The notes beneath the pieces were generated by a model, which saw nothing but the letters and a program-made list of their open reading frames with translations, did not search any database and was not told where the DNA came from. From contig NZ_FOXK01000011.1 in the NCBI RefSeq assembly GCF_900115695.1, positions 1 to 64,000 of the forward strand: 64,000 nucleotides of DNA, given 5' to 3'. A program made the position numbers and the translations under genes. Source of the stretch: Ectopseudomonas toyotomiensis (GTDB taxonomy: Bacteria > Pseudomonadota > Gammaproteobacteria > Pseudomonadales > Pseudomonadaceae). This document shows positions 8,514 to 17,237 of the stretch, piece after piece; the first letter of the stretch is position 1, and every line of letters begins with the position of its first letter.

Positions 8514-10547
8514 TCAGAGTTCGGCCGCCAGGCGCGAGCCCTGGTTGATCGCCCGCTTGGCGTCGAGCTCGGCAGCGACATCCGCACCGCCGATCAGGTG
8601 CACACGCTGGCCGGCGTTTTCCAGACCTTCCTGCAGCTCGCGCAGCGGGTCCTGGCCGGCGCAGACGATCACGGTATCGACTGGCAGCACCTGCTGCTCA
8701 CCACCGGCAATGCGGATATGCAGGCCGGCATCGTCGATCTGCACGTACTCGACGCTGTTGAGCATCTGCACGCTCTTGTTCTTCAGGCCGGTGCGGTGAA
8801 TCCAGCCGGTGGTCTTGCCCAGGCCATCGCCGACCTTGGACTTCTTGCGCTGCAGCAGGAACACCTGACGCGCCGCCGGGTGCGGATGCGCCTCGATCCC
8901 TGCCACGCCACCACGCGCTTCAAGCGCGGTGTCGATACCCCATTCCTTCCAGAACTCGTCACGGTCGAGGCTGGTGGCCTTGCCCTGGTGCGTGATGAAT
9001 TCGGACACATCGAAACCGATACCGCCGGCACCGATGACAGCGACCTTCTGCCCGACCGGCTTGCGCTCGAGAATCGCGTCCAGGTAGCTGATCACCTTGG
9101 CATGCTCGATACCCGGAATATCCGGCGTACGCGGGGCAATACCGGTCGCCAGGATGATTTCGTCGAAGCCTCCGTTGAGCAGATCGTCCACCGACACACG
9201 GGTGTTCAAGCGCACGTCGACGCCGGTGGTTTCCAGCTTGCGCTTGAAGTAGCGCAGGGTCTCGAAGAACTCTTCCTTGCCCGGTACACGCTTGGCCACG
9301 TTGAACTGGCCACCGATCTCGCCAGCCGCGTCGAACAGGGTCACGCTGTGGCCGCGCTCGGCGGCGACGGTGGAAGCCGCCAGCCCGGCCGGGCCGGCAC
9401 CGACCACGGCGATCTTCTTCACCGCGGTGGTGGGGATGTAGTTCAGCTCGGTCTCATGGCAGGCGCGCGGGTTGACCAGGCAACTGGTCAGCTTGCCGCC
9501 GAAGGTGTGATCCAGACAGGCCTGGTTACAACCGATGCAGGTGTTGATCTCATCGCTGCGGCCTTCGGCGGCCTTGTTGACGAAGTCCGGGTCGGCAAGG
9601 AACGGGCGCGCCATCGACACCATGTCGGCATCGCCCTCGGCCAGCACCTGCTCGGCGACTTCCGGGGTGTTGATGCGGTTGGTGGTGATCAGCGGAATCG
9701 ACACCTCGCCCTTGAGCTTGGCGGTGACCTTGGTGAAAGCCGCACGCGGCACCTTGGTGGCGATGGTCGGGATACGCGCCTCGTGCCAGCCGATACCGGT
9801 ATTGATCAGGGTGGCGCCGGCCTGCTCGATGGCCTTGGCCAGCAGCACGATCTCGTCCCAGGTGCTGCCACCCTCGACCAGATCGAGCATCGACAGGCGA
9901 TAGATGATGATGAAGTTCGGCCCGACCGCCTCACGCACGCGACGCACGATTTCCACCGGCAGGCGCATGCGGTTCTCGTAGCTGCCACCCCAGCGGTCGG
10001 TGCGGTGGTTGGTGTGGGCGACCAGGAACTGGTTGATGAAATAACCTTCCGAACCCATCACCTCGACACCGTCGTAGCCCGCCTGCTGGGCCAGCGCGGC
10101 GCAATTGACGAAGTCGGCGATCTGCTTCTCGATACCCTCTTCGTCCAGTTCCTTGGGCTTGAAAGGATTGATCGGTGCCTGGATGGCGCTCGGCGCCACG
10201 GACTTGGGGCTATAGGCATAACGCCCGGCGTGCAGGATCTGCATGCAGATCTTGCCGCCGGCCTCGTGCACGGCCTGGGTGACGATCTTGTGCTTCTCGG
10301 CCTCTTCCATCGTGCTCAGCTTGGCCGCGCCGGAATACACGCCGCCCTCCTCATTCGGGCCGATGCCGCCGGTGACCATCAGCCCGACGCCGCCACGGGC
10401 GCGCTCGGCGAAGTAGGCCGCCATGCGCTCGAAGCCGCCCGATTTCTCTTCCAGGCCAGTGTGCATGGAGCCCATCAGCGTGCGGTTGCTCAGCGTGGTG
10501 AAGCCGAGGTCGAGCGGGGCCAGCAGGTGCGGGTAACGAGCAGTCAT
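8514..10547 (-). CDS. fadH: NADPH-dependent 2,4-dienoyl-CoA reductase
   Basis: A 677-residue iron-sulfur flavoprotein that reduces 2,4-dienoyl-CoA during beta-oxidation of unsaturated fatty acids. Residues 1-~340 form the FMN TIM barrel (old-yellow-enzyme type) with GYDGVEVMGSEGYFINQFL carrying the active-site Tyr region. The cluster C-x2-C-x3-C-x11-C beginning CIGCNQACLDHTF binds [4Fe-4S]. GAGPAGLAAS (about 380) is the FAD dinucleotide fold and GAGGIGFDVSEF the NADPH fold. The start at 10547 (MTARYPHLLAPLDLGF) has GGAG upstream; the frame is open further but without support. Length matches E. coli FadH (about 672). A divergent nitrilase-like gene and an araC gene follow, an arrangement I recall from P. 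aeruginosa. Confidence 0.95.
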   Translation of the reverse strand: MTARYPHLLAPLDLGFTTLSNRTLMGSMHTGLEEKSGGFERMAAYFAERARGGVGLMVTGGIGPNEEGGVYSGAAKLSTMEEAEKHKIVTQAVHEAGGKICMQILHAGRYAYSPKSVAPSAIQAPINPFKPKELDEEGIEKQIADFVNCAALAQQAGYDGVEVMGSEGYFINQFLVAHTNHRTDRWGGSYENRMRLPVEIVRRVREAVGPNFIIIYRLSMLDLVEGGSTWDEIVLLAKAIEQAGATLINTGIGWHEARIPTIATKVPRAAFTKVTAKLKGEVSIPLITTNRINTPEVAEQVLAEGDADMVSMARPFLADPDFVNKAAEGRSDEINTCIGCNQACLDHTFGGKLTSCLVNPRACHETELNYIPTTAVKKIAVVGAGPAGLAASTVAAERGHSVTLFDAAGEIGGQFNVAKRVPGKEEFFETLRYFKRKLETTGVDVRLNTRVSVDDLLNGGFDEIILATGIAPRTPDIPGIEHAKVISYLDAILERKPVGQKVAVIGAGGIGFDVSEFITHQGKATSLDRDEFWKEWGIDTALEARGGVAGIEAHPHPAARQVFLLQRKKSKVGDGLGKTTGWIHRTGLKNKSVQMLNSVEYVQIDDAGLHIRIAGGEQQVLPVDTVIVCAGQDPLRELQEGLENAGQRVHLIGGADVAAELDAKRAINQGSRLAAEL

Positions 10548-10648
10548 GGAATTCTCCACATCGCGGTGCAGTTCACGGATTGCCGCGGTCCCATGGTCAC
10601 GCGGTCGGTTATGGAGCCAGACGATAAAGAGGCTGCCAGCCATGCTCA

Positions 10649-10690
10649 ATGATCAAAACTAACAAGATAATGATCAAAACTAGCAATAGA
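10649..10690. promoter_or_regulatory. 21-bp tandem direct repeat, candidate AraC-type operator
   Basis: ATGATCAAAACTAACAA at 10649 is repeated as ATGATCAAAACTAGCAA at 10670, a period of exactly 21 bp (two helical turns). AraC-family dimers often bind such paired direct half-sites, and an araC gene lies 1.1 kb away. The site is between fadH and the divergent gene at 10749. Confidence 0.55.
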
Positions 10691-10748
10691 GGTTGGCAGC
10701 GCGGCTCGACCGACCTAACCTGCACCGCAACCAAACCGAAAAAATCCA

Positions 10749-11771
10749 ATGCGCCTACTGATCACCCTTCTGCTCGCGCTCGCACTGCTGACCGGTCTTG
10801 GCAGCTACGCCCACTGGATCGCGCAGCGCCCCAGCAGCCATTACCTGTCCGACCTGCGCAGCCAGGTCGCGCTCGATATCGGCGAGCCCAGCACACGCGG
10901 CAACCTGCTGGGCATCCAGCCTGAACTGTTCGCCGCCGACTACCAGAGCCTCGCGCGACTGCGCCTGAAGCTGGCCGCCTACCTCGATCACGCCCGTGAC
11001 CAGGGCATGCTCAATGAGCGCACCGTCGTCGTGCTGCCCGAACATATCGGTACCTGGCTGCTCGCCGTCGGCGAGAAGGAAGAGCTCTACCGCGCCACCG
11101 AGCGCCGTCAGGCCATGCACTGGCTGGCGGCGAGCAATCCACTGGATTTTCTCGGCGCACTGCTCAGTGCTGGAAGCGACGCGCGCCTGGATGACGCCAT
11201 GTTGCGCACCAAGGCCAAGGCCATGGCGCGCGACTATCAGCAGCTGTTTGGCGATCTGGCCCGCGACTACCAGATCACCCTGGTAGCAGGCTCGATCGTT
11301 CTGCCCGAGCCCCGCGTGGAACGGGGTCGCCTCGAAGTCGGTCGCGGGCCGCTGTACAACGTCAGCCTGGTGTTCGATCAGGCCGGTAACCCGCAGGGCC
11401 AGCCGCAACGCCACGCCTTTAGTGCCGGCGCACTCGCCACCAGAGCGCCGGAAGCCCTTCAGGTGCTGGAGACCCCGGCAGGCCGGCTTGGCGTACTGCT
11501 AGGCGGCACTATCGAACAGTTCCAGGCGAAGGCAATCGATGGCGAGGCAGTAGAGCTGCTGGCCATGCCCAGCGATCTGGATGGCCTGACGGACGATGCC
11601 GACTTCACCGAACAGCTGCAGGCCCACGGCATTCGTGCGGGAGTGAAAGTCCACCTGCGCGGCCGATTGTGGGAGCGTAGCGGTCAGTCCCAGGCGCTCG
11701 CCTTCGATGCCGGACGCAGCGAACGAGGCGCTAGCGAGCGCGGTGCGCAACTGATCAATCTATGGCTATAA
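10749..11771 (+). CDS. Membrane-anchored nitrilase-superfamily homologue, apparently without catalytic Cys
   Basis: A 340-residue protein with an N-terminal membrane anchor or uncleaved signal (LLITLLLALALLTGLGSYA). The carbon-nitrogen hydrolase outline is visible: VVVLPEHIGTW (about 93-103, with the expected Glu), LVAGSIVLPEPR (about 178-190) and the elbow region LGVLLGGTIEQF (about 252-263). In active members the elbow contains a Cys nucleophile (GVLIC type); here the equivalent position is Gly, so this may be a pseudoenzyme. The araC gene starts inside its last ten bases, indicating an operon. Divergent from fadH. Family moderately sure; activity doubtful. Confidence 0.65.
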   Translation: MRLLITLLLALALLTGLGSYAHWIAQRPSSHYLSDLRSQVALDIGEPSTRGNLLGIQPELFAADYQSLARLRLKLAAYLDHARDQGMLNERTVVVLPEHIGTWLLAVGEKEELYRATERRQAMHWLAASNPLDFLGALLSAGSDARLDDAMLRTKAKAMARDYQQLFGDLARDYQITLVAGSIVLPEPRVERGRLEVGRGPLYNVSLVFDQAGNPQGQPQRHAFSAGALATRAPEALQVLETPAGRLGVLLGGTIEQFQAKAIDGEAVELLAMPSDLDGLTDDADFTEQLQAHGIRAGVKVHLRGRLWERSGQSQALAFDAGRSERGASERGAQLINLWL

Positions 11772-12805
11772 AAGCATCACGCGTTCGCCTCGGCGATCTC
11801 TCCGTCGGCTTTACCCAGGCACTGGCCGACGCACTGCGCGAACAGGGTCAGCGCCCCGAACCCCTGCTCGAACAATTTGGCCTGGATGCCGCACGGCTCA
11901 GCGAGCCGCGCGCACGCCTGTCGATCCCGCGCTTCATGCGCCTGGGCCATAGCGCCATCGCCCTATGCGGCAACCCCGCCCTAGGCCTCGACATGGGCCG
12001 TCACAGCCGCCTCAGCCAGGTTGGCCTGGCCGGCATCTGCGCCGCGCAGGCGCCTGATCTGCGCGAAGCGGCACGCACCCTGACCCGCTTCGAGCCGTTG
12101 TACGCCGCCAACTATCGCGGCCGTTCGGGCTTCAGCGAGGATGCGCGCGGCGCCTGGCTGCATTTTTATTCCATCAGTCCCTACAACGCCTACAACCGTT
12201 TCGTGGTGGACTCGGTGCTGGCCGGCTGGCAGACCAACCTGAGCCAGGTGGTCGACCGCCCCATTACCCCGGAAAAAGTCGAGATCGAATTTCCCGCACC
12301 GGACTACGGCGAACGCTACGAAGCGCTGTTCGGCTGCCCCGTCGAGTTCAGCGCTGGCGCCAATCGCCTGCGCCTGAGCAGCGAAACCCTGGCCCTGCGC
12401 AACCCACAACATTGCCCAGGCACCTGGCGGCACCTGCTGGAGCTGTGCGAACGCGAACTGGAACAGCTGACCCGCACACGCAGCCTGCGCGAACGGGTCA
12501 TCCAACTGCTCGGCCCGCTGTTGCACGGCCACGAGCCGGACCTGCAGGAAGTGGCGCGCAGCCTGCACCTGCCGAGCTGGACGCTGCGGCGCAAGCTGGC
12601 CGAGGAAGGCACGCAGTTTCGCACCATCCTCAACGACACCCGCCGTGACCTGGCCACGGCCTATATTCGCGATACCGAACTGGCCTTCGGCGAGATCGCC
12701 TATCTGCTCGGCTTCGCCTCGGCCGAAGCCTTCCAGCGCGCCTTCAAGCGCTGGCTCGGGCAAACACCCGGCGACTACCGCCGCGCGCAACGCAGAGCGG
12801 GCTGA
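11762..12805 (+). CDS. AraC family transcriptional regulator
   Basis: A 347-residue regulator. Residues ~20-210 form the arabinose-binding-like sensor domain found in many Pseudomonas fatty-acid regulators. The C-terminal double helix-turn-helix runs from about 245 to 340 (LQEVARSLHLPSWTLRRKLA ... EIAYLLGFASAEAFQRAFKRW). ATGGCTATAA overlaps the end of the preceding gene, so the two are co-translated. The likely targets are fadH and its own operon through the 21-bp repeat at 10649. The inducer is unknown; a fatty acid or derivative is a reasonable inference. Confidence 0.9.
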   Translation: MAIKASRVRLGDLSVGFTQALADALREQGQRPEPLLEQFGLDAARLSEPRARLSIPRFMRLGHSAIALCGNPALGLDMGRHSRLSQVGLAGICAAQAPDLREAARTLTRFEPLYAANYRGRSGFSEDARGAWLHFYSISPYNAYNRFVVDSVLAGWQTNLSQVVDRPITPEKVEIEFPAPDYGERYEALFGCPVEFSAGANRLRLSSETLALRNPQHCPGTWRHLLELCERELEQLTRTRSLRERVIQLLGPLLHGHEPDLQEVARSLHLPSWTLRRKLAEEGTQFRTILNDTRRDLATAYIRDTELAFGEIAYLLGFASAEAFQRAFKRWLGQTPGDYRRAQRRAG

Positions 12806-12817
12806 TCGCACGGCAAC

Positions 12818-12830
12818 CTTGATCGTCAAG
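12818..12830. promoter_or_regulatory. Small inverted repeat upstream of the metal-uptake operon
   Basis: CTTGA-TCG-TCAAG, a perfect 5-bp arm palindrome, lies about 100 bases before the first gene of the operon at 12929. It could be an operator; it does not match the Zur or Fur consensus I know. Could be chance. Confidence 0.2.
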
Positions 12831-12928
12831 CTCTCGCAACTTAGAATCCTTTTCATCCGCGTTTGCGGTCGCTTCTTACTCCTTTCATTCCGTGCCGGCC
12901 CGCCGCGCGCGCCAACGACCCCGCGAAC

Positions 12929-14125
12929 ATGTCCAAGAAATCCCGTTCCAGACTCTGGTTTCTCGTCCACAGCTGGCTGGCCCTACCGGTCTGGTTCTTC
13001 CTGCTGATCATCTGTGTCACCGGCACCCTGGCCACGGTCAGTCAGGAGATCGTCTGGCTGGCCAACCCGGACGTACGCGCCAGCAAACCGTCCGATGATG
13101 CGCAGCGCCTGAGCTTCGGCCAGATACTGGAAGCGATCAATCGCGCCGAGCCCGAGCTGATCGTGCAGTCCATCGGCCGCCCGGACGAAGATCACTTCGC
13201 CCTCACCGCGCGCGTCAGCTATCCCGACGGCAGCTCGCCGTTGCTGTACGTCAACCCCTATAGCGGGGCGATCCAGGGGGTCAGCCCGGAGTTCGACTTC
13301 CGCCAGTTCACCCGTGCCCTGCATGGCTGGTGGCTGGTGCCGTTCACCAACGGCTACAGCTGGGGCTGGTACCTGGTATCGCTGATGGGGCTGCCGATGC
13401 TGCTGTCGCTGATCACCGGCCTGGTGGTCTACAAGAAGTTCTGGAAAGGCTTCTTCAGCCCACGCCTGCGCATAGGCCAGGGCGCACGCATCTTCTGGGG
13501 CGACTTCCACCGCCTCTCCGGCATCTGGTCGATCTGGTTCATCGCGGTCATTTCCATCACCGGCATCTGGTTCCTGATCCAGGCGATTCTCGGCGATACC
13601 CACGTGTCGATTTCCACCGAAGGCGTGCCGCCAGTGGTGGCGCGCGAGGAAGTACCGCTGGCGCCGAGCGCTGCCGAAGTGCCGCGCATCAGCCTGGACG
13701 CCGCCGTACTCAAGGCCACCGACGTCATCCCGGGCCTGGAGCCAAGTTTCGTCAGCCTGCCGGGCTATGCCTACGGTCATTATTCGGTCTGGGGCCGCGG
13801 CTGGTATCCGCTGATGTTCCAGTCCGCCTCGATCAACCCCTACAACGGCGACATCGACGCTACCCGGCTGCTCAGCGACCGCTCGGGCCTGGAGTTCGTC
13901 ACCGAGTCCATGCGGCCGTTGCACACCGGCGACTTCGGTGGCCTGTGGGTCAAGCTGCTGTGGTTCGTCTTCGGCCTGCTGCTGAGCATGATGGTGCTCA
14001 GCGGCCTGCTGATCTGGACCAAGCGCACCGCCCAGGCCACGGTCGCAGCGGTCAAGCGGCCGGCACGCGCCGCCAAGCCGGCCCCGATCGTCGCCACCCG
14101 TGAAATCTCGGAGAGTAGCCCATGA
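12929..14125 (+). CDS. PepSY-associated transmembrane protein
   Basis: A 398-residue inner-membrane protein with four predicted helices: LWFLVHSWLALPVWFFLLII near the N-terminus, MLLSLITGLVVYKKFW (about 155), IWFIAVISITGIWFLIQAIL (about 200) and LLWFVFGLLLSMMVLSGLLIW near the end. Periplasmic loops hold the PepSY-like segments, such as SFGQILEAINRAEPELI. Members of this family often sit beside siderophore or metal uptake genes and some act in ferric reduction. The start at 12929 gives the canonical KKSRSRLWFLVHSWLA N-terminus; a longer start at 12863 is possible. It overlaps the next gene by 4 bases and heads the operon to 19017. Confidence 0.85.
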   Translation: MSKKSRSRLWFLVHSWLALPVWFFLLIICVTGTLATVSQEIVWLANPDVRASKPSDDAQRLSFGQILEAINRAEPELIVQSIGRPDEDHFALTARVSYPDGSSPLLYVNPYSGAIQGVSPEFDFRQFTRALHGWWLVPFTNGYSWGWYLVSLMGLPMLLSLITGLVVYKKFWKGFFSPRLRIGQGARIFWGDFHRLSGIWSIWFIAVISITGIWFLIQAILGDTHVSISTEGVPPVVAREEVPLAPSAAEVPRISLDAAVLKATDVIPGLEPSFVSLPGYAYGHYSVWGRGWYPLMFQSASINPYNGDIDATRLLSDRSGLEFVTESMRPLHTGDFGGLWVKLLWFVFGLLLSMMVLSGLLIWTKRTAQATVAAVKRPARAAKPAPIVATREISESSP

Positions 14126-14664
14126 GCAAGGCCGCAATCGCCCCCGCCCCGTCCGCTCTGGGCCGTTTCTGGTACAGGTGGCGCTTCCACCTGAACGTGC
14201 TGCTGGTGCTGATCCCCCTGGGCTTCATGCCCAAGTATTTCCAGGATGTCGCGCTATTCCGCGGCGACAGCGGCCTCGGCGAGCGCGAGTTCGGCGAGGT
14301 CCAGGTCGGCCCCTGGAGTCTGCGCCTGGCCGAGTTTCGCAACCAGCCGCCGCAACTGGAAGGCCCGGCCGGCTATATGAAGAGTTTCAACGCCGCGCTG
14401 TGCCAGGCGTGCATCAGCCAGGTCAAGGTGGTCTACCTGCGCATCGGCAAGCCGCGCAACTTGCGCGCCGCCGGCGGGTTGTTCTTCGGCAGCCCCTACC
14501 GCATGGGCACGAGCATTCCCGTACCGCCACGCACCAAGCCCGATGCCGAGTTGTGGATCACCGCCGAGGGCTGGGACGGCACGGTGCATCAGGCATCCAT
14601 TCCCCTGGCCGAGGCGTCGCCCGCCACCATCGCCTGGCTGAAACAACAAGGAGGCAAACCATGA
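14122..14664 (+). CDS. Membrane-anchored protein of unknown function in metal operon
   Basis: A 180-residue protein with one N-terminal membrane segment (HLNVLLVLIPLGFMPKYF, about 25-42) and a periplasmic domain. The domain has a CxxC-type pair, LCQACISQVKVV (about 93-104), and a glycine/proline-rich C-terminal half. ATGA overlaps join it to both neighbours. I do not recognise a named family; position suggests an accessory role in metal uptake, perhaps with the PepSY protein. Confidence 0.7.
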   Translation: MSKAAIAPAPSALGRFWYRWRFHLNVLLVLIPLGFMPKYFQDVALFRGDSGLGEREFGEVQVGPWSLRLAEFRNQPPQLEGPAGYMKSFNAALCQACISQVKVVYLRIGKPRNLRAAGGLFFGSPYRMGTSIPVPPRTKPDAELWITAEGWDGTVHQASIPLAEASPATIAWLKQQGGKP

Positions 14665-14981
14665 CCCAAAGCGCCCGCATCGGTCTGCTGATGCTCTGCA
14701 CCGGCCTGTCCCCTCTGGCTCTCGCGCACAACCCGATCTGCGAATGCGAGGAGCACGGCAGCGGCGAAATCGTCTGCACCGGCGGTTTCTCCGACGGCAG
14801 CGGCGCCCCCGGCGTGACCCTCGACGTGATCAGCTACGACGAAGAAGTGCTGGTGCCCGGCAAGCTCGGCGAAGACTCCAGGCTCAGCTTCAAGCGCCCG
14901 GACGGCGAGTTCTACGTGCTGTTCGACGCCGGCCCCGGCCACGTCGTGGAAATCGACCACACGGAAATCGCCAGCCAATGA
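14661..14981 (+). CDS. Small secreted Cys/His protein
   Basis: A 106-residue protein with a signal peptide ending ALA just before HNPICECEEH. ATG at 14661 has a strong AAGGAGG site. The mature part begins with a Cys/His/Glu cluster (HNPICECEEHGSGEIVC) that could bind a metal ion, followed by an Ig-like beta pattern (GVTLDVISYDEEVLVPGKL). It ends inside the next start codon region (ATGA overlap). A periplasmic metal chaperone is a plausible inference; no named family recognised. Confidence 0.7.
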   Translation: MTQSARIGLLMLCTGLSPLALAHNPICECEEHGSGEIVCTGGFSDGSGAPGVTLDVISYDEEVLVPGKLGEDSRLSFKRPDGEFYVLFDAGPGHVVEIDHTEIASQ

Positions 14982-15544
14982 CCACCCAAGTGGTACGCCC
15001 GGCAGGCGCCGGGCATGAAAGCCTGTGGGTGGCCGTCCTCAGCCTGGCGATCATCCTGCTGGCCGCGACAGTCATCAGCCTGCGTAGCGAGAGCCACGAG
15101 GAAGAAAGCGTCGCGGCCCATCAGATCGACGCCCGCCGTGATCTCAACGCCGCCGAGCAAGGCATCCATACCGAGCTGGTGGTGGCCTTCGACGAGATTC
15201 TCATGCTGCAGGATGAACTGCAGGCCCTGCCCAAGCCGCAGCAACTGGCCGAAGAAGGCATTCCACCCTTCACCAACGACGCCAGCACCGTCACCCGTGG
15301 CCACCATGTCTGGCAACTGCTGCAGGTCGGTGATGACCATGCCTACCAGGGCCTGAGCGGTGACAGTGCCGTCGCCGGCTCCTTCCTGCTGCTGCCAAGC
15401 GCAGCGGGGGCCGACATCTGGCTCAACCGCGCCAGCGATGCCAGCGCCCCGCACAACCTGCATGCCGATGCCCTGATCGCCGCCGGCTGGCGCCAGGTCG
15501 CCAGCCAATACGACGCCGGCGTCACCCGCCAGCATCGCCACTGA
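14978..15544 (+). CDS. DUF6162 family membrane-anchored protein
   Basis: A 188-residue protein with an N-terminal membrane helix (LWVAVLSLAIILLAATVISL, about 16-35) followed by a helical region (ARRDLNAAEQGIHTELVVAF) and a periplasmic domain with several His (HHVWQLL, HNLHADAL, C-terminal RQHRH). I recall this family as accompanying metal ABC transporters in pseudomonads. It overlaps the preceding gene and ends 17 bases before the binding-protein gene. His-rich ends hint at metal contact; role unknown. Confidence 0.7.
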   Translation: MTTQVVRPAGAGHESLWVAVLSLAIILLAATVISLRSESHEEESVAAHQIDARRDLNAAEQGIHTELVVAFDEILMLQDELQALPKPQQLAEEGIPPFTNDASTVTRGHHVWQLLQVGDDHAYQGLSGDSAVAGSFLLLPSAAGADIWLNRASDASAPHNLHADALIAAGWRQVASQYDAGVTRQHRH

Positions 15545-15561
15545 ATATCGGAACCCTCTTC

Positions 15562-16488
15562 ATGCCCTCTCGCTTCGTCTCCCGCCGCCTGCTGGCCAGC
15601 CTTCTGCTGAGCCTGGGCGCCGCCCTCGCCCCTGTGCTCGCCAGCGCCGACAACCACCGCCTGCGCATCGGCATCACCCTGCACCCTTACTACAGCTACG
15701 TCAGCAATATCGTCGGCGACCGCGCCGACGTGGTGCCGCTGATCCCGGCCGGCTTCAACCCGCACGCCTACGAGCCGCGTGCCGAGGACATCAAGCGCAT
15801 CGGCGGCCTCGACGTGGTGGTGCTCAACGGCGTCGGCCACGACGATTTCGCCGATCGCATGATCGCCGTCAGTGAGAACCCGCAGGTGCCGGTGATCGAA
15901 GCCAACGCCCGCGTTCCTCTGCTCGCCGCCACCGGTCAGGCCGCACGCGGCGCCGGCAAAGTGGTCAACCCGCACACCTTCCTCTCCATCACCGCCTCCA
16001 TCGCGCAGATCAACAACATCGCCCGCGAGCTGGGCAAGCTCGACCCGGACAACGCCAAGTTCTACAGCCAGAACGCCCGCGCCTACGGCAAACGCCTGCG
16101 CGGCCTGCGCGCCGAAGCGCTGGGCAAGCTGACCGACGCCAAGGGCAGCGAGCTGCGCGTGGCCACCATCCACGCCGCCTACGACTACCTGCTGCGCGAG
16201 TTCGGCCTGGAGGTCACCGCAGTGGTCGAGCCGGCCCACGGCATCGAACCGAGCCCCAGTCAGTTGAAGAAGACCATCGACCAGCTCAAGGAACTGGACG
16301 TGCAGGTGATCTTCTCGGAGATGGACTTCCCCTCCAGCTACGTCGACACCATCGAGCGTGAATCCGGCGTAAAGATCTACCCGCTGACCCATATTTCCTA
16401 TGGCGAGTACACCGCCAGGAAATACGAAGAGGAAATGGCCCGCAACCTCGACACCGTGGTACGCGCCATTCAGGACGAAGGCGTATGA
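15562..16488 (+). CDS. Metal ABC transporter substrate-binding protein (ZnuA/MntC type)
   Basis: A 308-residue periplasmic cluster A-I binding protein with a signal peptide ending ASA (about 28). Expected metal ligands are present: PAGFNPHAYEP (His), NPHTFLS (His), ATIHAAYDYLL (His) and a C-terminal HISYGEYTARKYEEEM region that supplies the last side chain. The acidic His-rich loop typical of ZnuA is absent, so zinc and manganese remain open. It overlaps the ATPase gene by 4 bases. Together with the next two genes it forms a complete importer. Confidence 0.9.
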   Translation: MPSRFVSRRLLASLLLSLGAALAPVLASADNHRLRIGITLHPYYSYVSNIVGDRADVVPLIPAGFNPHAYEPRAEDIKRIGGLDVVVLNGVGHDDFADRMIAVSENPQVPVIEANARVPLLAATGQAARGAGKVVNPHTFLSITASIAQINNIARELGKLDPDNAKFYSQNARAYGKRLRGLRAEALGKLTDAKGSELRVATIHAAYDYLLREFGLEVTAVVEPAHGIEPSPSQLKKTIDQLKELDVQVIFSEMDFPSSYVDTIERESGVKIYPLTHISYGEYTARKYEEEMARNLDTVVRAIQDEGV

Positions 16489-17237
16489 CCGCACTCGAAA
16501 CCGCACCGCCGCGCCTGCTGGGCCCCGGCATCGAATTCGCTGGTGTCGACCTCAACCTCGGCCGCACGCGGATTCTCGACAAGGTCAGCTTTCAGGTGCG
16601 CGCCGGCAGCGTGCACGCCCTGGTCGGCCCCAACGGCGGCGGCAAGAGCTCGCTGATCAAGACCCTGCTCGGGCAGATGCCGCACCAGGGCGAGCTACGC
16701 CTGCACTGGCCGGCCGCCCCCGGCACCATCGGCTACGTACCGCAGGCGCTGGAATTCGACCGCGGCCTGCCGATGACAGTGGACGATTTCATGGCTGCCA
16801 TGTGCCAGCGCCGTCCGGCCTTCCTCGGCCTGTCGCGACGCCACGCGCCGGCCATCGAACAGGCGCTGGCGCGGGTCGGCATGCTGGATAAGCGCAAGCG
16901 GCGCATGGGCGCATTGTCCGGCGGTGAGCGCCAGCGCGTGCTACTGGCCCAGGGCCTGGTGCCCGAGGCGCAACTGCTGGTGCTCGACGAACCGATGTCG
17001 GCACTGGACGAACCCGGCGTGCAGGTGTTCGAGCAACTGCTGCGCGACTGGCGCCAGGCCGGCACCACGGTGCTGTGGATCGAACACGACCTGCAGGCCG
17101 TCGGCCGCCTCGCCGACCGTGTCACCGGGCTCAACCGACGCGTGCTGTTCGACGATGCGCCGCAACAGGTGCTGACCCCCGAGCGCCTGCTCGAACTGTT
17201 CTCCAGCCATCCGCGCCCGCAAGAGGCCTCGTCATGA
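16485..17237 (+). CDS. Metal ABC transporter ATP-binding protein
   Basis: A 250-residue ATPase. Walker A GPNGGGKSS (about 46-54), signature LSGGERQRV (about 145), Walker B LLVLDEP and the switch His in WIEHDLQAV are all intact. It is most like the ZnuC/MntB group. ATGA overlaps on both sides give a translationally coupled importer. Confidence 0.93.
   Translation: MTALETAPPRLLGPGIEFAGVDLNLGRTRILDKVSFQVRAGSVHALVGPNGGGKSSLIKTLLGQMPHQGELRLHWPAAPGTIGYVPQALEFDRGLPMTVDDFMAAMCQRRPAFLGLSRRHAPAIEQALARVGMLDKRKRRMGALSGGERQRVLLAQGLVPEAQLLVLDEPMSALDEPGVQVFEQLLRDWRQAGTTVLWIEHDLQAVGRLADRVTGLNRRVLFDDAPQQVLTPERLLELFSSHPRPQEASS

Noticed and set aside
8598..10652. An open frame of about 684 codons antisense to fadH
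   Set aside because: It mirrors fadH codon positions in GC-rich DNA, has no family motif and no ribosome site; the fadH frame has full catalytic motifs.
12806..12928. A Zur or Fur box for the metal operon
   Set aside because: I looked for the AT-rich palindromes of both regulators and found none; only a short CTTGA/TCAAG palindrome is present.
12983..14137. A 384-codon frame antisense to the PepSY gene
   Set aside because: Asp/Gln/Ala-rich shadow frame with no domain; the plus strand has membrane helices and overlap coupling.
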